Assembly: GCF_028595265.1 (NCBI RefSeq)
Contig: NZ_JAQQXP010000001.1
Span: 2,728,001 to 2,792,000, forward strand
Source of the DNA: Alteromonas gilva
GTDB lineage: Bacteria > Pseudomonadota > Gammaproteobacteria > Enterobacterales > Alteromonadaceae
Direction: 5' to 3'
Length of the DNA: 64,000 nucleotides
A model generated the notes under the pieces. The model was given only the letters and a program-made list of their open reading frames with translations, searched no databases and was not told the DNA's origin. Every line of letters begins with the position of its first letter. The first letter of the stretch is position 1. The position numbers and the translations under genes are program-made. This document shows, piece by piece, positions 52,736 to 61,952 of the stretch.

Positions 52736-53916
52736 CCCGTCAATTGTTCTCATGCCTGATAGCAGCCCTGTTACTGTGCGCCTGCAGTGAAACTGAACAA
52801 ACTATACCGACTTATAAAGTGGGGTTACAGCCCTTTGAACTAAAGGTACCTGTTGAGGGGGAACTGGAGGCGGCCAGCGCCACTACCATTGGTGCATCCA
52901 GCCGCCAGCCAATGACCATCGCCTGGCTCGAAAAAGAATACACCAATGTTAAAAAAGGCCAGTTGATTGCCCGTTTTGATGCCGAGCAGCTCACCCTCGA
53001 TATGCGCAAGGAAATGTTGGCCATAATGCTGCTCGAAGAAGATATGAAACTCAACCGCACCACACTCACCCAGGAGGAGCGCGATGTTGAGATGGATAAA
53101 ACGCTGGTTATGAAAGAGTTTGCCTTTGCCGATGAATTTACCGTGGACGACCTGCGGGTTTATTCGCGGATTGAAATTATTGAAAATATGCAAAACAAAG
53201 AATATCTGGGCGCCAAAGACAACTACCTGGACTGGAAAAAAGACAGTGTGGTGGAGCAAAATACCAGTGCCATCGATGTACTCGACATTCGTAAGCAAGG
53301 CAGTGAACAGAAGTACAACCAAATCAAAGCGGCAATTGAAAGTCTCGAAATTTATGCGCCCTACGATGGCCTGCTGGTGTATGAGTCAAACTGGCGCGGT
53401 GAAAAGCCCTCGGTAGGTCAGACCGTGTTTCCGGGACGTCCGATTGCGAAACTGCCAGACCTGTCAAAAATGCAGGCCAAAGGTTATGTCCTCGACAAAC
53501 AGGCCATCGCCCTGGAGCCAGGCCAGCCTGTGTCAATTCAGCTTGAAGCCTACCCTGACCGGACGTTCTCCGGCTCACTGAAAGAGGTCTCAGGTTTCTC
53601 ACGGACCATTTCGCGAGCCGACCCCACAAAGTATTTTGAAGTGACCATTACCATCGACGATCAGGATTCGCCCCTGCTAACACCGGGACGAAAATTAAAT
53701 GCCACTATCGCTGTAGCAAGCAATGAAGAAAAGTTACTGGTGCCTATGCAGGCTATTTATAACCAGCAGGGTATTAATTATGTTTTCCTGCGCGATGGCA
53801 ACCGTTTTAGTCGCCAGAAAATCGATATTGGCAGTAAGAACCTGCACTTTGTAGAAGTGACCAACGGCCTCAGTGAAGGCGATCACATTGCCTTGTCGTA
53901 CCGGGAGCTAATCTGA
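52732..53916 (+). CDS. Membrane fusion protein 3, predicted lipoprotein
   Basis: 394 residues with lipobox LLCAC (Cys18). It has the adaptor domains plus a C-terminal membrane-proximal domain (about 320-394; VPMQAIYNQQGINYVFLRDG) that the two preceding adaptors lack, so it is the most MacA-like of the three. The YAPYDGLLVYESNWRGEKPSVGQTVF lipoyl segment echoes that of adaptor 2. It overlaps the permease gene by one base (TGATG). Confidence 0.87.
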   Translation: MTRQLFSCLIAALLLCACSETEQTIPTYKVGLQPFELKVPVEGELEAASATTIGASSRQPMTIAWLEKEYTNVKKGQLIARFDAEQLTLDMRKEMLAIMLLEEDMKLNRTTLTQEERDVEMDKTLVMKEFAFADEFTVDDLRVYSRIEIIENMQNKEYLGAKDNYLDWKKDSVVEQNTSAIDVLDIRKQGSEQKYNQIKAAIESLEIYAPYDGLLVYESNWRGEKPSVGQTVFPGRPIAKLPDLSKMQAKGYVLDKQAIALEPGQPVSIQLEAYPDRTFSGSLKEVSGFSRTISRADPTKYFEVTITIDDQDSPLLTPGRKLNATIAVASNEEKLLVPMQAIYNQQGINYVFLRDGNRFSRQKIDIGSKNLHFVEVTNGLSEGDHIALSYRELI

Positions 53917-55172
53917 TGTTACAGCAATTAAACTTAACGAAAATACGCCTGTTGGTCGCCGATGCCTGGCACGAGTTACTGGCGCAAAAGCTGCGCACAT
54001 TCCTTACTCTGCTCGGCATGATATTTGGTGTGGGCGCAGTTATCGCCATGCTCAATATCGGTAAAGGTGCAGAGCAGGAAGCATTAAAAATGATCGGCTC
54101 AATGGGACTACAAAATCTCATTGTTGAGTCGAAGCGCTACAGCGCAGAAGAACTCAGGGATATTCGCGAAGACTCGCTGGGCTTGAATGCTGCTGATGTA
54201 GCAGCGGCAATGGCAACCCTGCCTTTCATCGCCAGTTACAGCGGCGAAAAACAAATTAAACTCTTTGCCTTGTACAGCGACTTTGCTAAAGCCGACGCTA
54301 CCGCGGTGGGCGTCACCAGCAGTTATTTTGAGCTGGCGAGTATGGCGCCGGCCAAGGGCCGCTTACTTACCGCAAATGACGAACTGCGCGTTGCCCAGGT
54401 CGCCGTGCTGGGGGCGGATGTTGCAGCGGCCTTGTTTCCTGATGCCGAGCCTTTAGGACAATTCGTAAAAATTAACCATGCCTGGTTTGAAGTTGTAGGG
54501 GTTATTGCTGCCCCAACGTTTAATAAGGATGCCTTCCAGGGAGTTAAGATCAACGGCGATCGTAACCGGGTATTTATTCCCCTTTCCACCAGTCAGAAAA
54601 AACTCAATAGTGAGCCGCTGGCCAGCGAACTGGATGTAGTTAAATTTGAAGTGACAGAGGATTACTCCACGGTACTCGCCGCCAAAGCGGTAACCCAACT
54701 CCTTGACCAACGCCATGCTGGCGTCGAGGACTACCGTTTAATTATCCCGGTTGAATTACTCGCACAGCAGGAAAACACCCAGCGTATATTCAACATTGTG
54801 ATGGCCTGCGTGGCCGGTATTTCGCTGTTGGTCGGTGGTATCGGCATTATGAATATCATGTTGGCCAACGTACTTGAACGCACCAAAGAAATCGGCCTGT
54901 TACGGGCAGTAGGGGCCACTCAACAGGATATAAAACTACAGTTTATCGCTGAAAGCTTTGTGATCTCTGTTCTGGGCGGCGTACTCGGTATCGTTTTTGG
55001 CCTGGTATTATCAGAAATTATTGGCTTTTATTCGGAGTGGGCGGTGAGTTGGTCGCTCACCGCTATTGTCTTGTCGGTATCGATTTGCTTGCTGGTTGGC
55101 GTAGGCTTTGGTGTATTTCCCGCGATAAAAGCCTCAAAGCTTAACCCGATTGATGCCCTCCATTCGGACTGA
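53916..55172 (+). CDS. MacB-like ABC transporter permease (FtsX family)
   Basis: 418 residues: helix 1 (about 28-50), a periplasmic MacB core domain (about 55-280), and three C-terminal helices (about 292-318, 340-365, 378-402) of the FtsX domain, with the conserved GGIGIMNIMLANVLERTKEIGLLRAVGA block. It lacks an attached ATPase, which is the separate first gene. MacB-type machines move substrates from periplasm to outside, using an adaptor and TolC. No TolC is encoded here. Confidence 0.92.
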   Translation: MLQQLNLTKIRLLVADAWHELLAQKLRTFLTLLGMIFGVGAVIAMLNIGKGAEQEALKMIGSMGLQNLIVESKRYSAEELRDIREDSLGLNAADVAAAMATLPFIASYSGEKQIKLFALYSDFAKADATAVGVTSSYFELASMAPAKGRLLTANDELRVAQVAVLGADVAAALFPDAEPLGQFVKINHAWFEVVGVIAAPTFNKDAFQGVKINGDRNRVFIPLSTSQKKLNSEPLASELDVVKFEVTEDYSTVLAAKAVTQLLDQRHAGVEDYRLIIPVELLAQQENTQRIFNIVMACVAGISLLVGGIGIMNIMLANVLERTKEIGLLRAVGATQQDIKLQFIAESFVISVLGGVLGIVFGLVLSEIIGFYSEWAVSWSLTAIVLSVSICLLVGVGFGVFPAIKASKLNPIDALHSD

Positions 55173-55183
55173 TTTGTACGCTT

Positions 55184-55219
55184 ATTACGTGTGCCGCATC
55201 CTCATACGGTACACGTAAT
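55184..55219. terminator. Inverted repeat ending the triple-adaptor operon
   Basis: 55184-55198 and 55205-55219 pair at 13 of 15 positions (ATTACGTGT...ACACGTAAT at the base), with a 6-base loop. It lies between convergent genes. There is no T-run, so termination is only presumed. Confidence 0.5.
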
Positions 55220-55230
55220 AGCTCAGCATG

Positions 55231-55629
55231 CTACTCACCAGAGCCACTGGATCCCGCTACTGCAGCCGAACTTGCCACCACCGCCGCAGATACTGAGGCC
55301 TGCTGCGCCTGCTGTAGTTGATTAGCAATGAGTGATGCATTTGGATTTTCGATGGCGATGATACAAGCGCCGTAGCCTAAACCGACCAGTTTGTTTTCCC
55401 AGCATACATGGCCGCTGTCAGCATCCAGACAAAACAGGTGGCCACCGGCATAGGCAAAAATAAATCCCTCTTCAAACAGCAGGTTGGTCACGCCGGACGT
55501 CGACTTTAGCTTTGTTTACCATTGCCTCGTGCCGGTGGTTTTATCTACGCACACGACGTGCCCGTTTATACAATAGACAGTTTTGCCACCAGCCTTTTGG
55601 TGGCTATCTCTGCATTTTTTATTTACCAA
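55231..55629 (-). pseudogene. PQQ-like beta-propeller repeat protein interrupted by a stop codon
   Basis: One continuous frame of 133 codons runs from TTG 55629 (GAGAGGG 7 bases upstream) to the stop at 55231, broken only by TAA at codon 38 (55516-55518). Both sides are clearly the same protein: KTVYCINGHVVCVDKTTGTRQW before the stop, then TKLKSTSGVTNLLFEEG and GGHLFCLDADSGHVCWENKLVGLGYG after it, two PQQ-type blades. A Lys (AAA) to TAA change would explain it. The tail is Ala/Ser/Gln-rich. The 3' part could still be translated from GTG 55491 as 86 residues. Confidence 0.65.
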
Positions 55630-55828
55630 AAAAAAACCCTCTCTTGCGGAAAAGCGTAAAAAAACTTCTATACTTACAGCCACGTGGACCTTTATTTTAT
55701 TTGCAAAGGTGATCTACCCAGCACCTTGCTAGCCAAAATGAGCAATGCTACTGTTCATTATAGCCAACAGGCGATTGAAAATACGTAAAGCTCCAGCGTT
55801 CACAGCCTTTCTTGCAGCGGAAGTTTTA

Positions 55829-57949
55829 ATGACATTAACAGCACGCTATATTCTCGCGCTGGTACTCATTGCAGTAACAGTTTCGATCTCAGCCTGGACG
55901 ATCCAGGACTTATTGAGTACGCAACGTAAAGACGCTGAGATTATTAACCGGGCCGGTCAACAGCGCATGCTATCACAGCGCATATCGTTGGCAGTAACGC
56001 GTTTATCACAGTGCGATACTCCTGATAGCCTGCCCCGCGATACGTTGGCCATTGCCCTAAAACGATTTTCAGAAAATCACACCTACTTGGTAAACCAGCC
56101 GAATATGCCCGCCCGATTACACGCGATGTACTTTAGCGATGGCGGGCTGGATGCGCAAAGTCAGGCTTATCTGCAAGCAGGTTATCGCTTACTCAATAAT
56201 GGGCAATGTTTTGCGGTACCTGAAATATTTGCACAAGCCTATTCCGATCAACTGTTAATAAAACTCGATGAGGCCGTCGATATTTTTGAACAAAGCGCCC
56301 GGGAACGTGTTGCTGAAATTGAAACCATTGAGTTTTACCTGTGGGTGATCACCTTGCTGATGCTGCTTGGCGAAGCCCTTTTAATATTCAGGCCAATGGT
56401 ACAAAAAATAAACCGCACCATTGCCAGGTTAAAAGTGGCAAAAGAGGAGGCTGAAGCGGCAAGCAAAGCCAAGTCCTCTTTTTTAGCCAATATGAGTCAC
56501 GAACTGCGCACGCCGATGAATGGTATGTTTGGCATGATTGAATTGGCCCGGGAGAATCCCGGTAAAGCGAATGCTTACCTTAAAAAAGCACTCGCCGCCG
56601 GAAACCAGTTGCTGACGCTGATTAACGACATTCTCGATTTATCCAAAATTGAAGCTGACAAGCTGGTGATCTCAAACGAGCATTTTAATCTGCTTGAGAT
56701 GCTTGATGATCTTGCCACACTCTATTCAATTAGTTGTCAGCGAAAAAATTTAGCGTTTAATTATCAGCGCTCGTCGAATCTGCCCACCACTGTAATCGGC
56801 GATCCTAAACGGATGTCTCAGGTGCTGCATAACCTGCTCAGTAACGCCGTGAAATTTACCCCTAAGGGATCCGTCACGCTGGAGGTCGCTTTAGTGCAGC
56901 ATGGCCAGCGGGACTGGCTGAGTTTCAGGGTTACCGATACCGGTGTGGGGATTTTACCCGAGCACGCAGAGTCTATTTTTAACGACTTTGAACAAGGCAA
57001 TCAATCCACCACCAAACTCTTCGGCGGCACGGGGCTGGGCCTTAGCATTGCTAAACGCCTGGCGACACTCATGGACGGCAAACTATCCTTTGATTCAGCG
57101 GAGCAACAGGGCAGTGAGTTTCGGTTTTTACTGCCCGTGAATATACCGCTTGCCCAGCCCGGCGATTTGCTGCCAGCCGTGTCGCTCAAAGCGGCCGTGG
57201 TCGACGACCTGCAAACCAGTCGGGAGTATCTCAGCCATATACTTAGCGAAATGGGCGTAGAAACCCTAACCTTTAGCTCTGCTCAGGATTTTTTAGACTG
57301 TGAAAAGAAATTTGATGTCGCACTGATAGATCTGTCGATGCCAGAAATTGATGGTGTTACGCTGATAAGAAAAGTCCTGGCCCGCGGTCAGGTTCCGCCG
57401 CCCTACCTCATTGTAGTCTCTGCAGTACTCGAACATATAGATGCCGAACCACGCATTCTTGATGCGATATGGCGTATGTATGCTAAACCCGTTGACCGTA
57501 ATGCCATCAAGTCAGATATTCTTGCTCTGCAATCACTGAAGGCTTCCGGGGAGGAACCTCAAAGTAGCACGGCGGGCAACACGACTGTAGAAGTGTTAGT
57601 GGCAGAGGATAACGAAATTAATGCCGAGGTTATCCGCAGTATGCTCGAATCAGCAGGCTGTGAAGTGACTGTCGCCGAAAATGGCCAACTGGCTATCGAC
57701 GCATTACATGGCGTTGAGTTTGATCTTATCTTTATGGATGTTCAAATGCCTACAATGGATGGCCTCGAAGCCACCTCAATTATTCGCAATACACTCGGCA
57801 TGACCGACATTCCTATTATTGCCCTCACCGCCAATGCTTTTGCCGAAGACCGCGAACGCTGCCTTGCCGCCGGTATGAATGACTTTTTAACCAAACCGGT
57901 TAATCGCGACAAGGTTATCAGTATTGTCAGGCGCTACACAGCAGGCTAG
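55829..57949 (+). CDS. Hybrid sensor histidine kinase with PilJ/NarX-type sensor and two receiver domains
   Basis: 706 residues from ATG 55829 (GCGGAAG upstream); an upstream ATG at 55745 would add 28 residues. Helix 1 (about 8-28), a periplasmic four-helix sensor with the NRAGQQRMLSQRISLAVTRL motif found in PilJ and nitrate sensors (about 40-165), helix 2 (about 168-190), HisKA with His224 (SHELRTPMNG), HATPase (GTGLGLSIAKRL), receiver 1 (LIDLSMPEIDG) and receiver 2 (FMDVQMPTMDG). No Hpt domain or partner regulator is nearby, so the output is unknown. Confidence 0.9.
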   Translation: MTLTARYILALVLIAVTVSISAWTIQDLLSTQRKDAEIINRAGQQRMLSQRISLAVTRLSQCDTPDSLPRDTLAIALKRFSENHTYLVNQPNMPARLHAMYFSDGGLDAQSQAYLQAGYRLLNNGQCFAVPEIFAQAYSDQLLIKLDEAVDIFEQSARERVAEIETIEFYLWVITLLMLLGEALLIFRPMVQKINRTIARLKVAKEEAEAASKAKSSFLANMSHELRTPMNGMFGMIELARENPGKANAYLKKALAAGNQLLTLINDILDLSKIEADKLVISNEHFNLLEMLDDLATLYSISCQRKNLAFNYQRSSNLPTTVIGDPKRMSQVLHNLLSNAVKFTPKGSVTLEVALVQHGQRDWLSFRVTDTGVGILPEHAESIFNDFEQGNQSTTKLFGGTGLGLSIAKRLATLMDGKLSFDSAEQQGSEFRFLLPVNIPLAQPGDLLPAVSLKAAVVDDLQTSREYLSHILSEMGVETLTFSSAQDFLDCEKKFDVALIDLSMPEIDGVTLIRKVLARGQVPPPYLIVVSAVLEHIDAEPRILDAIWRMYAKPVDRNAIKSDILALQSLKASGEEPQSSTAGNTTVEVLVAEDNEINAEVIRSMLESAGCEVTVAENGQLAIDALHGVEFDLIFMDVQMPTMDGLEATSIIRNTLGMTDIPIIALTANAFAEDRERCLAAGMNDFLTKPVNRDKVISIVRRYTAG

Positions 57950-58175
57950 GAAATGATGAGCAAAGTGGGTACTCGCCACATAGTCAAAGCCGAATCCCGT
58001 CTGGTTAGCCCCCGCTGTGCCGTAGCAGTCGCCAAAAAATGATCTCTTTGCGATGCCATAACTTATTAGAGAATACCGAGTTGCTCAAATCGTCGCTTGC
58101 CCCGGCGTTACCCGTGTTATTAAAGGTACATTCCCGTTTGCGCAACAACATACAACTAACAAAATAAACGGAATC

Positions 58176-58925
58176 ATGATGATAAATATCAAAGACAGTA
58201 AAATACTGATTGGATTAATGGCCGTACTACTGGCACTGGTTATTGCGGTGTGGTTTATTTTTTTCAGTCGGGTCACTCCACCAGACTTCTCAGAGCATCC
58301 GGCGGGGCCGGAACGAAAAATGGCATTTTTTTCCTACTTCAAACCCATCATTGATGACGTCAATCAGGAATTTATTGCCGACAGAGAATTTGTTACCAGT
58401 GTTTGCTCGACAGACGATAAGAATGCCGACAGCCAACTTGCCGAATTAGCCGTTAAATACCGCATAGATAAAGTAGACATTGAAAACGAGTCCTTGTGTG
58501 ATGTATTACTGCGTCGCGTTGATATTGTGCCCCCTTCCCTCGCGTTAGCACAGGCAGCCAATGAAAGTGCCTGGGGCACGTCACGCTTTGCGCAACAGGG
58601 TAATAACTTTTTCGGTCAATGGTGTTTTGAGAAAGGTTGTGGCATTGTGCCAAACAGTCGCGATGAAAGTAAAATCCACGAGGTTGCTGACTTTCGCTCC
58701 CCCGCTGACTCTGTTAAAAGCTATATGCTTAACTTAAATGGCCACGACGCTTACAAGTCATTACGCAGTATTCGCCAGTCGCTTCGTGCACAGAATGCTT
58801 CATTCAGCGGCATTGAACTCAGCTACGGGTTAAACAAGTATTCTGAAAGAGGCGAGGAATACGGCGAAGAACTTCGTGAGATGATCCGCTTTAATAAATT
58901 AACCGAGTACGACAAAACCTCTTAA
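58176..58925 (+). CDS. Bax-like glucosaminidase-domain protein
   Basis: 249 residues: an N-terminal membrane anchor (about 9-31) and a glucosaminidase-type domain (about 110-245) with the likely catalytic Glu130 in QAANESAWGTSRFA, then NNFFGQWCF and SVKSYMLNLNGHDAYKSLR. E. coli Bax has the same layout. It probably cleaves peptidoglycan glycan strands from the periplasmic face. Monocistronic. Confidence 0.88.
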   Translation: MMINIKDSKILIGLMAVLLALVIAVWFIFFSRVTPPDFSEHPAGPERKMAFFSYFKPIIDDVNQEFIADREFVTSVCSTDDKNADSQLAELAVKYRIDKVDIENESLCDVLLRRVDIVPPSLALAQAANESAWGTSRFAQQGNNFFGQWCFEKGCGIVPNSRDESKIHEVADFRSPADSVKSYMLNLNGHDAYKSLRSIRQSLRAQNASFSGIELSYGLNKYSERGEEYGEELREMIRFNKLTEYDKTS

Positions 58926-58971
58926 TCAATCTGGGGCAAGCGTTTTACCGACTAGCAGTATGAATGTAACG

Positions 58972-58993
58972 GTGACAGCCGCCGGGCTGTCAC
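58972..58993. terminator. Inverted repeat between the Bax-like and acetyltransferase genes
   Basis: GTGACAGCC and GGCTGTCAC are perfect complements around GCCG, between two convergent genes. No T-run follows, so it is a possible bidirectional terminator only. Confidence 0.5.
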
Positions 58994-58998
58994 GCTGC

Positions 58999-59535
58999 TT
59001 AAATGCCAACAGTACGGCCGCTGAAGCTTGTTGAGGCAGTAACAACCGCACCAGCCCCGATGTCAGTATCATCAGGAATGTTTGCTCCCGGTAAAACCGA
59101 ACATCCCTCACCAAGCGTCACGTTATTCCCTACTGTGATGGCCGCTGTTTGCTGCCACCCTGCTTTTCGCCGGTCTGACTCCAGCGGGTGTGTAAGCGTG
59201 GCCAGCACCACGTTATCAGCAATGGTGACACTGTGTCCCAGACGAATGATACCCGGATCGAGCATCACCACTTTACGGCCAACAAGCAGATCACTACCCG
59301 CATAAATATTGACGCCATAGTCGCAGCCAAAGTATGCCCCCACGGTGACAGAACTCACATTGGGCAGCAGCTGTGTCAGTATGGAATGACGCTCACTTGC
59401 TGGCGTTTGAGGCAGATTATTGAGCCTCCAGCACAATGCTTTGGCGCGCTCCCGGGCCACCACCAGAGTTGGGTGTTGAGTCTGATACCACTGTCCGGAC
59501 AGCATCTGCTGCCAAATGTCCTGAGCTTGTGTCAT
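58999..59535 (-). CDS. Hexapeptide-repeat acetyltransferase (Maa/LacA/WcaF type)
   Basis: 178 residues from ATG 59535 with GAGG upstream. An N-terminal helical Mac domain (about 1-55; RAKALCWRLNN) is followed by left-handed beta-helix repeats (about 70-178) with the GCDYGVNIYAGSDLLVGRKVVMLDPG and VLPGANIPDDTDIGAGAVVTAS patterns. His in ATLTHPLE is the likely catalytic base. The acceptor sugar or amine is unknown. It lies downstream of rplS but beyond its terminator. Confidence 0.88.
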   Translation of the reverse strand: MTQAQDIWQQMLSGQWYQTQHPTLVVARERAKALCWRLNNLPQTPASERHSILTQLLPNVSSVTVGAYFGCDYGVNIYAGSDLLVGRKVVMLDPGIIRLGHSVTIADNVVLATLTHPLESDRRKAGWQQTAAITVGNNVTLGEGCSVLPGANIPDDTDIGAGAVVTASTSFSGRTVGI

Positions 59536-59574
59536 AACCTGCCTCGTGGTGATGTCTGGCTTTACTGTAAGCCA

Positions 59575-59605
59575 CAAAAAAGCCCGCAACAAGTGCGGGC
59601 TTTTC
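59575..59605 (-). terminator. Rho-independent terminator of the rpsP-rplS operon
   Basis: AGCCCGCA (59581-59588) and TGCGGGCT (59594-59601) pair around 5 bases; on the minus strand a run of six T follows. T residues also follow on the plus strand, so it may act both ways. Confidence 0.9.
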
Positions 59606-59637
59606 TTAAGTTAACAATAACGCAAGGATTAGTAATC

Positions 59638-60000
59638 TTAGTTAAGCTTCTCTTTGATACGTGCAGATTTACCTGAACGTTCACGAAGATAGTAAAGCTT
59701 GGCGCGACGCACTGCACCGCGACGTTTCACTTCAATAGAAGATACCGCCGGGCTGTGTGTTTGGAACACACGCTCTACGCCTTCGCCACTTGAAATTTTA
59801 CGTACTGTAAAAGCCGAGTGAAGACCACGGTTACGCTTAGCGATAACAACACCTTCGTATGCCTGAAGACGTTCTTTATCACCTTCAGTTACACGAACTT
59901 TAACAATCACTGTGTCACCTGGACCGAACTCAGGCACATCAGTTTTGAGCTGTGCTTGCTCAATTTTCTTGATGATATCTTGACTGACTTTGCTCATCAT
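59638..60000 (-). CDS. rplS: 50S ribosomal protein L19
   Basis: 120 residues with the whole L19 family pattern (FGPGDTVIVKVRVTEGDKERLQAYEGVVIAKRNRG, RRGAVRRAKLYYLRERSGKSARIKEK). It sits at the 30S-50S interface. Last gene of rpsP-rimM-trmD-rplS, 15 bases after trmD. Confidence 0.98.
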   Translation of the reverse strand: MMSKVSQDIIKKIEQAQLKTDVPEFGPGDTVIVKVRVTEGDKERLQAYEGVVIAKRNRGLHSAFTVRKISSGEGVERVFQTHSPAVSSIEVKRRGAVRRAKLYYLRERSGKSARIKEKLN

Positions 60001-60015
60001 ATCCTCTCATCCTAG

Positions 60016-60777
60016 TTAACTGTCATCTTGCTGCAACGACGCCTGGAATGCATCCAGTAACCGTTGTTGCTCCTCAGTCAGAGCTAGGTCGTTAAATAAC
60101 TCAGGGCGGCGCAACCAGGTTCTGCCTAAAGATTGCTGTAACCGCCACTGCCTGATTTTTTCGTGATCACCACTTAACAACACATTAGGTACCGCTTTGC
60201 CGTCGAGTATTTCGGGGCGCGTATAGTGCGGACAATCTAACAAACCATGGCTAAACGAATCTTCAATTGCTGAATCGCTGTGTCCGAGTACACCCGGCAC
60301 CAAACGCGCAATTGCATCCATCATCACCATCGCTGGTAGTTCACCGCCGCTGAGCACGTAATCACCAATTGACCATTCTTCGTCAACATGGCTCTCAATG
60401 ACACGCTCATCAACACCTTCGTACCGACCACACAATAAAATAATATTATCGTGCTCAGCGAGCGATTTAACGCCCGCCTGGGTAAGCGGCTTACCCTGTG
60501 GAGACAGGTAAATCACTTTACTTTTTTCACCCCCCGCCAGTTTGGCGGCGGTAATTGCGTCAGTGAGCGGCTTGACCATCATCAACATGCCCGGGCCACC
60601 ACCGTAGGGGCGGTCATCAACAGTACGATGACGATCGTGAGTGAAGTCTCGGGGGTTAAAATGCTCGACCTCAAGTTTGCCCGTCTTAACTGCTCGCCCT
60701 ATCACACCCTGTTGGGTGAAAGGGGCAAACATCTCAGGAAACAAACTGATGATGCCAAACCATTTTTCCGCGGTCAC
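60016..60777 (-). CDS. trmD: tRNA (guanine-37-N1) methyltransferase TrmD
   Basis: 253-residue SPOUT enzyme that methylates G37 next to the anticodon and so prevents frameshifting. The knot region is clear (YLSPQGKPL, LLCGRYEGVDERV, WSIGDYVLSGGELPAM), with DFTHDRHRTVDDRPYGGGPGM earlier. The start is GTG 60777, directly after the rimM stop codon, so translation is coupled. Confidence 0.97.
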   Translation of the reverse strand: MTAEKWFGIISLFPEMFAPFTQQGVIGRAVKTGKLEVEHFNPRDFTHDRHRTVDDRPYGGGPGMLMMVKPLTDAITAAKLAGGEKSKVIYLSPQGKPLTQAGVKSLAEHDNIILLCGRYEGVDERVIESHVDEEWSIGDYVLSGGELPAMVMMDAIARLVPGVLGHSDSAIEDSFSHGLLDCPHYTRPEILDGKAVPNVLLSGDHEKIRQWRLQQSLGRTWLRRPELFNDLALTEEQQRLLDAFQASLQQDDS

Positions 60778-61299
60778 TTAGAACCCCGGATCCCAATCAA
60801 CTGTAATCACCCGCTCGGTTTTATCTACGTTATGCACAACAGAGTCGTACACAAACGGTAATAATCTTTCTTTCTGACCAAAAGCATCGCTACTGAGCGC
60901 TTTAACGCGGATTACGTCATTCGCCCCTGTATTGAACACTTCTTTAATCACACCCAGGTTGTAACCTTGCGTAGTTACTACCTGCATGCCGGTTAACTCA
61001 CGCCAGTAAATATCATCGCCTTCCAGTTCAGGAAGCTGCTCAGCGTTAATGCTGATATCCAGGTTTTTAATGCGCTCGGCATCATCCCGGCTATCGACAC
61101 CCACTAGCTTTGCTACGATGGCTTTACCATGCGGTCGCCACTGATCAGTTTGGTATTCTTTACCATCAGCCAGATACCACGGGCTGAAATCAAAAATACC
61201 TTCTGGTACTTCGGTAGAGCTGTTGATCTTGACCCAACCTTTCACGCCATAGGGCGCGCCGATTTTGCCAATAACCACTTTGTCAGACGCTTGACTCAT
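60778..61299 (-). CDS. rimM: Ribosome maturation factor RimM
   Basis: 173 residues: N-terminal RimM domain (about 8-90; VVIGKIGAPYGVKGWVKI) and a C-terminal PRC-barrel (about 98-172; IYWRELTGMQVVTTQGYNLG). Assists 16S rRNA 3' domain maturation and binds S19. Lies 25 bases after rpsP. Confidence 0.97.
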   Translation of the reverse strand: MSQASDKVVIGKIGAPYGVKGWVKINSSTEVPEGIFDFSPWYLADGKEYQTDQWRPHGKAIVAKLVGVDSRDDAERIKNLDISINAEQLPELEGDDIYWRELTGMQVVTTQGYNLGVIKEVFNTGANDVIRVKALSSDAFGQKERLLPFVYDSVVHNVDKTERVITVDWDPGF

Positions 61300-61324
61300 C
61301 TAAACCTACCAGATTATGGACAGC

Positions 61325-61576
61325 TTACGCTGCCGCTTTTTTCGCTTCTTTTACCAGTGTATTCACGCGCTCAGATAAGCTCGCGCCAACACCAACCCAG
61401 TATTCTACGCGGTCAATGTCTAAACGAAGACGTTCAGCCTGACCTTGTGCAGTTGGGTTGAAGAAACCGACGTTTTCAATAAAACGGCCGTTCCGTGCGC
61501 GACTGCTATCTGCAACCACTACCTGATAAAATGGACGCTTTTTGGCGCCACCACGCTGTAAACGAATAGTAACCAT
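61325..61576 (-). CDS. rpsP: 30S ribosomal protein S16
   Basis: 83 residues with the full S16 pattern (MVTIRLQRGGAKKRPFYQVVVADSSRARNGRFIE, NPTAQG, RVEYWVGVGASLS). First gene of the operon, preceded by a strong promoter with a GC-rich start region. Confidence 0.98.
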   Translation of the reverse strand: MVTIRLQRGGAKKRPFYQVVVADSSRARNGRFIENVGFFNPTAQGQAERLRLDIDRVEYWVGVGASLSERVNTLVKEAKKAAA

Positions 61577-61662
61577 AAATGCCTCAAACTCGTTGTAGCG
61601 TTACCGTTAACTTACCTTTTCAACCATGCTGCAAACGTGCAGACAAGGCGAAAGGCCGCGGA

Positions 61663-61690
61663 ATTATACGTATACACAACAAAAATGCAA
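61663..61690 (-). promoter_or_regulatory. Promoter of the rpsP operon
   Basis: On the minus strand TTGCAT (61685-61690) and a perfect TATAAT (61663-61668) lie 16 bases apart. The next bases are GC-rich (CCGCGGCC), as in stringently controlled ribosomal promoters. Confidence 0.8.
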
Positions 61691-61952
61691 GCCGTATCAG
61701 CGATTAAACTTACTTTAAAGCGATATACTGTGTAAATGTGTGAGGAGTTCGCCGTCGCGTGGCGACTTTTGTTGGTGAATAATGATGCCGGGCGATTGTG
61801 AGGCACAAAGCAGCGGCCAACATTGGCGTTAAGTGGTATCAGCAGTTTACGGGTAATCCGGGGTGTAACAACGGCAATATCACGTAACATAATCCCAACA
61901 GTAAAAAAACATTAGTTTGGACAACAAAGTAATGTTCCCCTGTTATTCTTGA

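Noticed and set aside
55184..55219. Standard intrinsic terminator
   Set aside because: The stem is strong but no T-run follows on either strand, so it is kept only as an inverted repeat with a presumed role.
57950..58175. Cyclic-di-GMP riboswitch between the hybrid kinase and the Bax-like gene
   Set aside because: A CAAAGCC stretch was noticed, but the conserved receptor pairs and stems of GEMM riboswitches are missing.
61612..61890. 92-codon frame on the minus strand upstream of rpsP
   Set aside because: It overlaps the rpsP promoter and its translation shows no domain or signal.
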